In this document: positions 56,384-64,000 of the stretch, piece by piece | Numbering within the stretch: the stretch's first letter is position 1 | Layout: the number at the start of each line of letters is the position of its first letter | NCBI GenBank assembly: GCA_032158295.1 | Contig: CM063243.1 | Location: 8,440,948 to 8,504,947, forward strand | Length of the DNA stretch: 64,000 nucleotides | Source: Pycnopodia helianthoides | Lineage: Eukaryota; Echinodermata; Asteroidea; Forcipulatida; Asteriidae | Direction of reading: 5' to 3' | Made by a program: the position numbers and the translations under genes | Notes under the pieces: model-generated | The model's input: only the letters and a program-made list of their open reading frames with translations | Told to the model about the DNA's origin: nothing | The model's database searches: none

Positions 56384-57361
56384 TTAGGACTCCTGGTGTT
56401 CATCTAATACGTTTTGTTCATTTATAGCAATCCGGTTTGGCCTTAGAGGTCGACCAATGCAACAACACAGCATGTCTTGAAGACCTTTTTGAAACTTCTT
56501 GTATTTGAAGATGTAAATGATGGGATTGATCACAGAGTTCATGTAGTACATAAAGTCTAATACAAATATTGTGAATGAAGATTTAGAATTGGTGTTGCAC
56601 CATTCTGCATTTGATAAGCAGATAAATAAAATGAAAATCGTTGGTGTCCACAGAACAACCAATGCACCCATGACAACCCTAAGCATGCTGATCACATTCT
56701 GTCTTGCCTGTAATAGTTCAAGGGCTGCTCCTTGTACATTCTGTTGTTGGAGTTGTTGAGCACTTCTCTTGAGAGTGTCTTGGATCTTGTAGTAAACCCA
56801 ACCCATAAATAGGATAGGCATCAAGTAGCCAAATAGAATATAGAGAACATATGTTACATTCTTCATGGTGTCATGTGAGTCAGTCGGTGTACAACTAGGC
56901 CAGCTGGTATTATTGTTAGCAACCACTGTAAACAAACTTGGGCATGTAAATAGAAATGACATCCCTAATGCTATGAAAATGATCAAGCTAACTTTTTTAG
57001 CAGACATCAGTCTGGGATAGTGAAGTGGATGTACTATTCCTATATATCGTTCATAGGTCACCAGACAAAGACCATAACTTGATGAGTAGGTTGTTAACAC
57101 CACCATAAAGTCACTGCTGACAATCCGACAATAGATATCTCTTCCAATAAAACTCTCTTGTAGCTGGTACTCTTCTGTGGCATTGACCAAAATCAAGTTA
57201 CAGCAGAAAATGCTGTCAGCAACAGCAAGATATGCCAGCAAGTAGTTTGTCTTATTATGAAGGCTTTTGGTGCGAAGGATGACCACCCAAGCTAGTGTGT
57301 TGAGAACCACTCCAACAGTTCCTTGTACAATTTCAATGATACTAAAAACCCATTCATCCAT
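56384..57361 (-). CDS. Rhodopsin-class (class A) GPCR, intronless
   Basis: A 325-residue seven-transmembrane receptor expected at the plasma membrane. Class A marks are in place: Asn21 in TM1 (VVLNTL), Asp49 in TM2 (LAVAD), Cys78 at the top of TM3 with Cys157 in loop 2, ERY at 104-106 (the DRY site), Pro182 in TM5, LWTP at 238-241 in TM6 (CWxP site, Cys replaced by Leu), and NPIIY at 279-283 in TM7. A CCC at 299-301 is a probable palmitoylation site, and intracellular loop 3 has a QQLQQQNVQ run. N-glycosylation sites are present in loop 2. The usual TM4 Trp is not seen. The single ATG start fits the short N terminus. Ligand unknown; it resembles lineage-expanded invertebrate orphan receptors. 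A broken paralogue lies 2.4 kb upstream on the same strand. Confidence 0.9.
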   Translation of the reverse strand: MDEWVFSIIEIVQGTVGVVLNTLAWVVILRTKSLHNKTNYLLAYLAVADSIFCCNLILVNATEEYQLQESFIGRDIYCRIVSSDFMVVLTTYSSSYGLCLVTYERYIGIVHPLHYPRLMSAKKVSLIIFIALGMSFLFTCPSLFTVVANNNTSWPSCTPTDSHDTMKNVTYVLYILFGYLMPILFMGWVYYKIQDTLKRSAQQLQQQNVQGAALELLQARQNVISMLRVVMGALVVLWTPTIFILFICLSNAEWCNTNSKSSFTIFVLDFMYYMNSVINPIIYIFKYKKFQKGLQDMLCCCIGRPLRPNRIAINEQNVLDEHQES

Positions 57362-58619
57362 TTTTTAAGTATTTTGAACTCAGAAACATCACCTGCAATC
57401 CTATACTGAGAGTGATTGGTCGTAGCTGTCAACTTTCATCAATGAAGTACTGTACATGTGGATGTAACAAGATCATTTCTCACTTCATGTGTTGATCATA
57501 CACACAACAGATATGTATTGGAGTTCTTCTTCAGTCTGATAGACGAATGCAAACTGTCTTTGAAATTTCTACATCAAATGTTGTTGCTAAGGTTCTTTGA
57601 AACTACTGTTTGCTGCTGAAATGTTTTATTTAGTTTTTAAATGCTAGAGAACTTAGGTTGTCTTACACATAACCTGAGAACAAGTCCAATGTCAACAGCA
57701 GTCATAAATAAGTGATGAAGTCCAAGATAGTCAGCCAAAGATCTCCATGTCTGCTTTCTGCTGTTGTTTCTTGAAACTTAGTATCAGTTATGACAGTGTT
57801 TGTTATATTACAAATAATGAATGCATGTGAATGCAGTGGTGAGAAAATTTTCATGGGTTGAAATATGATGGAACATCATGACATAGACATTGTAATGGTG
57901 TTAATAATGAATGCTGCTTGTCCTATGATTCTCTGGCCATTCAAATTACAAGAATCTACTTTGGTGGTATATCATATTCAATAAACACACCACAATCCTG
58001 TAAAATGTTTTGAATTAATTTTTGAAGGAACGAGGTAATAATTAATGAGAGAGCAATAACTGTCTCTCGCTTATGGCTGAGTAATTGTTGATGTCAGCTT
58101 TTTTATAGCCCAAACCTTTGCCTGGCATCAAAAGCTCATTCTGCGTGATTGCTAAAGGCATTATTTGTTTTGACAGTATCATCATGATGGAAGAGATTGA
58201 CATTTTTTTTATGAATATTAAATGAGCGTGTATAACAAAAGTCACCTCATTAACCTTCAACAGGTTGTTGTTAGTAGGAACTAATAGCTCATCAATACAA
58301 TTAGCATTAACACGTTAACTGTGAAGGGAGGACATTACGAATGAGCTACATCATCATAGTGGCAAATCTGCACCACAGCAAAAATTTAGTGTTTTGAGAG
58401 AAAGTCATGTTTGACAAGCAATTCACTGCAGATTTCTAAACTGAGAGCACTTCGTACCATTATTGTGCATGAATAATATTCAAACGTGTGGATTGACTGT
58501 AAATTCAAATTGCTGTTTTGGAGACTGCTTTATTTATTTATTTTTTTTAAATTATACTTCCAAAATATGGCTGACACTGTAAATAAGTTTTTCAATCTTG
58601 CAGCTTTTTTGATGAGTTA
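57362..58619. other. 5' flank of the GPCR gene, partly duplicated
   Basis: 57362-57790 resembles 60760-61190 (TATTTTGAACTC, GAAGTACTGTACAT, AACAAGATCATTTCTCA, GAAATTTCTACATCAAAT blocks), so the duplication included the promoter side. Beyond that nothing was recognised. Confidence 0.55.
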
Positions 58620-59180
58620 TGAATTCCTAAACACGTTTGGCACTTCATGAAAATTAATTTTATAAATGTGCTTGCTGAGCGCTATGCACAAACCAGTGCA
58701 TATGGAGATTTGCTGGTTCGTGAAAACACTAAATTTATATCGGTCAACAGATTCCTTAGTTTGTGAAAATGTAAACAAATTGTCACATGTCTTTGGCAAT
58801 AATGTGCCAGTGCTAAGTAATTTAATGAACAAAGCATTTGCCACTCAGTGAAAAGTTGAAAATGGCAGCTCTAGTGATTCTTTGATAATGGTAATTTGGA
58901 GCAGATACTGTTTCAACACTTACTACAAATCCAAGCTGAGGGTTAACAAAACCATTATGTGATAGGTCCTGGAACTTGCTTAAAATGTTAACAGCAATGA
59001 GTATGTCAAACATTTGTACAGAAATCGATTCATCAAATTTTGTGATTTTTGACACATTCGTTGGTTGGTGAAAAAGTTGAAAACATGTATGCAGATAACA
59101 ATTGCTTGCCTCTGAATATATCCAAAACAGTGAACTTGAATTGCTTGTTTGATGAGTTAATTTAATTTTTTCAAACACAG
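58620..59180. repeat. Degraded repeat with spaced GTGAAAA motifs
   Basis: Words such as CACTTCATGAAAA, GGTTCGTGAAAAC, AGTTTGTGAAAATG, CACTCAGTGAAAAG and GTTGGTGAAAAAG recur across the block. The pattern recalls the TTCACGAA words at 21.2-21.5 kb. No coding capacity. Confidence 0.4.
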
Positions 59181-59569
59181 TATAATGAAGGTTTCATCAT
59201 ACTGCATGTTTTAGTGTCTGTTTTGGGATGGTTCAGTGACTAAGCAGTTCTCTCACAAGTCATTATAAACCAAAGCCTTTCAACACCGTGATCAAAGATT
59301 AAGAACAATGATGGTCTTTGTGTTTTTTATATTTTTATGCAAGGTGTAAATGTTCCGTCTGATATATTCAAAATTAACCATGGGAGATTGGGTGGTGTGT
59401 ATTTGTAGGGCAACCTACGAAACAAACTACATTTGACAAACTAACAGTGAAGTTAGTCGCTTAAACACAATTTTAGTCTTGCCCTTTTTATGTAATGCAA
59501 GTTATACCTATGTTCCACTTCCCACAAAGCCTAGACATAGGATGTATTTTGGCTTATTTAGTGCAGTGA

Positions 59570-61190
59570 TACATTGGACCTTGTCTTTTATCAGTCATTC
59601 TTTGGGTATAAATCATTGGCTGTTCATCCTCGGCTTGGATTGTAGTAAGTGTTGAAACAGTATTTGTTCCACTTTTCTGCTGTGAGAATACTGTACTAAC
59701 CTGTGTAGATCAATAGTCAACCAGCTTGGAGAAGTCTGAGTGTTTTTAGGACATTTATGGTGATTGTTTGATGTGATCGAGGGCTCCTGCTTTTCATCTA
59801 ACACGTTTGTTCACTCATAGCAATCTGAACACCAATATGGTTTGGTTGTGGAAGTCGACCAATGCAACAACACAGCGTGTTTTGAAGACCTTTCCGAAAT
59901 TTCTTGTATTTGAAAATGTAAAGAATGGGATTGATCACAGAGTTCATTATATGCAGGAATTCACACACAAAAGTTAGTGTCATGATAGAATCGAGTAGCA
60001 CCATTCTGTCATTGGATGTAATAAGCAGATGATCATTTTGAAAGCAATGGGTGTCCACAGAGCAAACAGAGCACCCATAACAATCCTAAGCGTGCTGATC
60101 ACATTTTGTCTTGCCTGTAAAAGCTCAAGGGCTGCTCCCTGTACATTCTGTTGTTGGAGTTGTTGAGCACTTCTCTTGAGAGAGGCTTGGATCTTGTAGT
60201 AAACCCAACTCATAAATAGGATGGGTATCAGGTAGGCAAACAGAATGAAGAGCACAGATGTTACATCTGCCAGAGTAAAAATGAGTTGGTCTGTTTACAA
60301 CCTAGCCTGCTGGTATCATTGTTGGCCACCACTGTAAACAACTGAGGGGTTGAAAACAGAAATGACATTCCTAATGCTATGAAATTGATCAAGCTAACTT
60401 TTTAGCAGACATCAGTCTGGGATAGTGAAGTGGATGTACTATTCCTATTATCGTTCATAGGTCACCAGACACAGACAATAACATGATGAGTAGGCTGTTA
60501 ACATTCCTAAAAATCCACTGCTGACAATCCGACAATAGATCTCTCTACCAATAAAACTCTTTTGAACTTGTATCATTGTGGCATTGAACAAAATCAAGTT
60601 ACAGCAGAAAATGCTGTCAACAACAGCAAGATATGCCAGCAAGTATTTGTCATACAGTGAAGGCTTTTGGTGCGAAGGATGACCAGCCAAGCCTAGAGTG
60701 TTGAGAACCATTCCAACAGTTCCTTGTACAACTTGAGTAATAACAGCCCATTCATACATTTTCAGTATTTTGAACTCGGAACTATCAACTGCAATCTTGA
60801 ACTGATGCTGGTAGTGATTGACTGTAGTTGTCAACTTTATCAATGAAGTACTGTACATCAGAAGTGTGGATGTAACAAGATCATTTCTCATTTCATGTGA
60901 TTGATCCACTATACAAAGATATATTGTAGTTATTCTTCAGTCTGAAGGGCGAATGCACACACTAGTCTTTGAAATTTCTACATCAAATTGCCAAGAATCT
61001 TCAATACTACTGTTGTTGCTAAATGTTTTTATGTAGTTTCTAAATGCTAGAGAACTTCATTAGCCTTGATACATAAACTGAGAACAGGTCAAATATTGAC
61101 ATCAATCATAAATTATGATGAAGTCCAAGATGGTCAGCCAAAGTTCTCCCAGTCTGCTCTCTGCTGTTGTTCTTTGAAACTCTGTATTAT
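59570..61190. repeat. Duplicated GPCR locus, second copy (matches about 56200-57790)
   Basis: Similarity starts downstream of the receptor (CATTGGACCTTGTCTTTTATC, CTTTTCTGCTGT, AATAGTCAACCAGCTT), covers the coding region and continues into the 5' flank. The order and orientation are the same, so this is a direct tandem duplication with about 1.8 kb of unmatched DNA between. Confidence 0.85.
59798..60759 (-). pseudogene. GPCR paralogue with multiple frameshifts
   Basis: Read from an ATG at 60759 it begins MYEWAVITQVVQGTVG and keeps LLAYLAVVDS, YCRIVSS, TYER, LQQQNVQGAALELLQ, LWTP, NSVINPILYIFKYKKF and a CCC tail. Frame is lost in the first intracellular loop, at the ERY site (two bases missing, giving a stop after TYER), in the TM4/loop 2 region (60256-60447) and near loop 3/TM7 (about 60050). 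The number of lesions makes a working receptor unlikely. Some could be sequence errors, but the ERY deletion and the altered loop 2 suggest real decay. Confidence 0.88.
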
Positions 61191-61559
61191 TTCTGAGAGT
61201 GTTCTTCACTTTGCAGTTTTATTGTAAAAAAACGTCATCCGAATGAGTGTAGGTTTGACATGAGACTGCATCATCTATCCCCATTAACACACATGGACTT
61301 GACAAGGTTTTGTTTGCCAAACTGACAGCTTTTCAATCAGACTTTGTCATTGATGTATTAGTTTATTAAAATACAATTAGCTTAAGAGCTTATTTCATCA
61401 TACATTTTATGGGAAAAAAACCTTAAGGTTTTTTTTGTCCTTGGTTTAAAAATTGCAAGAGTGATTGTTATAGGTTTTCCTTGGCCAATTGCCAAATTTT
61501 TCTCACCATTGCTGCAATTGAAGGAAAACAACAACACACCCCTTTCACAAAATTTTCGT

Positions 61560-62000
61560 TTTTATTTCGTCTAGCTACAGACACGCCATCGTCAGATGAA
61601 GTCCACCTCTCCAAAAGTAGATGCATGATGCAAATGCTGCCCCTCTTCAAGACTGAACAATGCTTCTCCATCAACAGGTAAAGTTATGAACAAATATTAA
61701 CTGAGATGCATCAAGAGATTTTTGACAGTTTGATGAATTAGGCTTGGAAGAATATTATGTATAAACATGTTCATATTTTGTATTTATTTTGTTGGCATTT
61801 TGTTTCAGTTAGCTACAGACATGCCGTTGTCAGATGAAGTCTACCTTTCCAAAAGTAGATGCATGATGCAAAAGTTGTTTGGCTTTAAGATTCAACAATG
61901 TCTTCTCCATCAACAGGTAAATAAATGAACACCATTCATTTGAGATGCATCAAGAGATTTTTGACAGTTTTGTGATACTAGGCTTTGAGGAAAATACGTA
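61560..62000 (+). repeat. Tandem duplication of an exon-like unit (about 240 bp)
   Basis: Units at about 61571-61677 and 61807-61916 both run from a pyrimidine-rich tract and TAG, through CTACAGACA-GCC-T-GTCAGATGA and AAAAGTAGATGCATGATGCA, to CATCAACAG followed by GTAAA. Both are open as DEVHLSKSRCMMQ and DEVYLSKSRCMMQ. The flanking GATGCATCAAGAGATTTTTG is duplicated too. One base differs in length near the 3' end, so phases disagree. Possible duplicated exon; gene unknown. Confidence 0.45.
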
Positions 62001-62968
62001 ACTCTTTTTAAAATAGGTCTCTTTCTGGAGTGAACCATCTGTCGCTGGGAATTCCAAAATATTTCTGTGCTCACATGCAAGATTAATTTTCTAAATATTT
62101 TTGTTTATTTTTTGTTTGAGAACATCATTGTGACAATGAAACCAAGACTTGACCATGTAAAAACAACAAACGTCATAAAAGGCACCAGGATGTGTTTTTC
62201 TCTTTTGAGCAAATATGGATTTTGTTCACTGTGATTTGGTAAAACCTTGGCCTTAAGTCTTGCTTCCCATGCTGAATACAATGGTGGCAGCCATGGTCAA
62301 TTTCTTGTAATCCTCACTTGTCTAACAAAGGTCTAGAATTGGAGATTACACAATAATCTCCACAAAAAAGGAGATTTTGAGCATGAATTCCAGTAGTTTT
62401 TGTCCCGCTTTGTTTGGGGGCAAAAGAAGTGTATAGTGAGTTCATACACTATGCACAATATTTAAAGAAATGTCTGTGCGTTTTTCTACGTCTACCAGAG
62501 GCATCCCTGGACATTTGGTATAAATATGTTTATCTAATATTCGTTTGCATGTCTGTAAACACTTTGCCTGTACAAACGTCATTCGGTTATAATTGGTTAA
62601 GGAAAGTCTATTTGAGACATCACATTAAAAAACAGAGTTTTTTCTCTCTTGTTGGATGTAAAGGATTTGATCATGGTTATTGATGTAATAATTACACCAG
62701 GAAGAAATAATATAATTTTTGGTTTTACCCTCACACTGTTGTATGATGAACACTGCAAAAACTTCATCTGAGTTACCTGAGTATACAGAGCTTATCACAC
62801 TTTGGTGTAAGCATTAAACAAAAACTGACAACAGTTAAAAGCGTGACCAATAATTAAATGAATTGAGTGGGGAAAGGGTAATCTCAAAGTACCATTGTGT
62901 TTTGTTACTTGTTATTGTTGTAAAGCTAACTAAGGCATTATTGTGTCCTTTTTGTTTGCATGATACAG

Positions 62969-63040
62969 CGAGTGTTGTCATCTCCACAGAGATGTCTGAG
63001 ACCTGCAGTTGATGCTTCCAAGCAATGTACAATGAGTCTG
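62969..63040 (+). CDS. Candidate 24-codon exon, gene unknown
   Basis: Between a GATACAG acceptor and a GTAAAT donor, 72 bases are open in phase 0 as RVLSSPQRCLRPAVDASKQC and TMSL. It could follow the exon-like units at 61.6-61.9 kb in a gene running off the window. No family is recognised. Confidence 0.25.
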
Positions 63041-63261
63041 GTAAATAAACTGCTCTCTCTTTGATAAAAAAGGTAAGGGAAACTCCCAAACATTAAACTA
63101 GTTGTTATGTTAGTTCATAAATCTATCCTAGTTTCCTTCATTCAAATTTGTCATCACTTTCCCTTGGTAGTTCAACTAATTGGTAATGGAGGTGCCTGAC
63201 TCCAAGCAGTAAGGGGCAAAGAAATGGTTTGGGGATATCTGATTCCCATTGTATAAAAAAC

Positions 63262-63480
63262 ATTAACAGCGTGTCGTGGCTGAGCAGTTAAGAGCACGGA
63301 CCCAAGCTCTGTTGTTTCTGATCAGTAAAGTGTGGGTTTGAGTTTCGATCGTGGTACTTGTATCCTTGAGCAAGATACTTGACGCTAATCGCTTTGTGCT
63401 TCAGATAGGACATTAGGACATTAGGCCATATGTGCCATGTAATAGGATTCGTAGCGCACATAAAAGAACCAAGAACACTT
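63262..63480 (+). mobile_element. tRNA-derived SINE (family A), plus strand
   Basis: GCGTGTCGTGGCTGAGCAG and TTAAGAGCACGGACCCAAGC form an A-box region; GTGGGTTTGAGTTTCG is a weakened B box. The tail has CTTGTATCCTTGAGCAAGATAC and GGACATTAGGCC, matching the 1560-1775 copy. Confidence 0.65.
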
Positions 63481-63489
63481 ATCATGGAA

Positions 63490-64000
63490 GAGTAGGTGTT
63501 AACCCCAGTATTTATGGTTCACATAGCAAGCACCCTTGTTGACAGGTTTGTTCAGGCTTGCAAGCTACAGTGATTACGTTCACTTATGAGGTTTCATTAC
63601 CAAAATAATAAAATGGTAGTCTGTAGAGTGTGTTGTCAAGCAAAGGTTGTTATAAAATAAAAGAAACGTGTGAAGCTTAATTCGGTTTATGAACTCAATT
63701 TAATTGTGTGTGTGTCTTCTTTGGGGGAGGAGGAAAACTTTGTGGGGAGAAGAAAACAATTTCGGGTGCAAATGCCCTCCCCCCAATAAAAAAAAATCAT
63801 CACATTGAATTTGATCTGAATCATTTCTTTCAAAAAAACACATTTCAAACAAGGACTGTTATTCTCTTTCAATTTGATAGAATTGAATCTTTTGTAATTT
63901 TTTTCTTTTACAGAACTAGTAAAGCTGAAACGAGACCCACCAATCAACAAAGTGTATGTCTGTTCATCAAGCTTGCATATAAAATGCATTTTCTGCTGAA
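63490..64000. other. Window edge, nothing firmly supported
   Basis: A TTTTACAG acceptor-like site at about 63907-63914 precedes a short open stretch near the edge, but no matching donor or phase could be fixed. Confidence 0.3.

Overview
The window is animal nuclear DNA: AT-rich, intron-rich, with GT..AG exons of 60-310 bp, one intronless class A GPCR, and dense short DNA transposons and tRNA-derived retroelements. The protein sequences and the repeat families look like an echinoderm, possibly a sea star. That placement is inference; no species marker is visible.

Layout. (1) 1.3-3.4 kb, minus strand: a DPY30 gene built from four short exons, the last reading [17 protein letters not shown] before its stop. 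(2) 5.8-6.5 kb: a foldback transposon with ~250-bp arms and 9-bp target duplications. (3) 8.2-25.1 kb, plus strand: two tandem mARC (MOSC-domain molybdenum N-reductase) genes with the same exon structure; exon 1 of the upstream copy has lost two single bases. (4) 29.5-45.1 kb, plus strand: an eight-exon PLP enzyme of the cystathionine gamma-lyase / methionine gamma-lyase family, with non-CGL residues at three specificity positions. (5) 32.4-42.0 kb, inside intron 3 of that enzyme: a TA-flanked composite of small palindromic elements around two head-to-tail Tc1-like elements, followed by a ~3.8-kb tandem duplication that repeats one Tc1-like element and leaves a damaged second copy of the exon with the PLP lysine. 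(6) 46-56 kb: mostly MITEs and a tRNA-derived retroelement carrying two inverted tRNA(Asn)-like cores, plus weak candidate exons of an unidentified gene. (7) 56.4-61.2 kb, minus strand: an intact rhodopsin-class GPCR and a frameshifted paralogue from a local duplication. (8) 61.5-64 kb: tandemly duplicated exon-like units and a second copy of a tRNA-derived SINE.

Between the genes, at least four MITE families recur. TTAA-targeting MITEs have twice landed in the same TTAA site in the end of another, palindromic MITE. The enzymes act in separate processes: mARC proteins in mitochondrial N-reduction, the PLP enzyme in sulfur amino acid breakdown, DPY30 in histone H3K4 methylation. Nothing suggests they form one pathway. 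Single-base indels recur in otherwise sound exons and in the duplicated block, so some apparent pseudogene lesions may be assembly errors.
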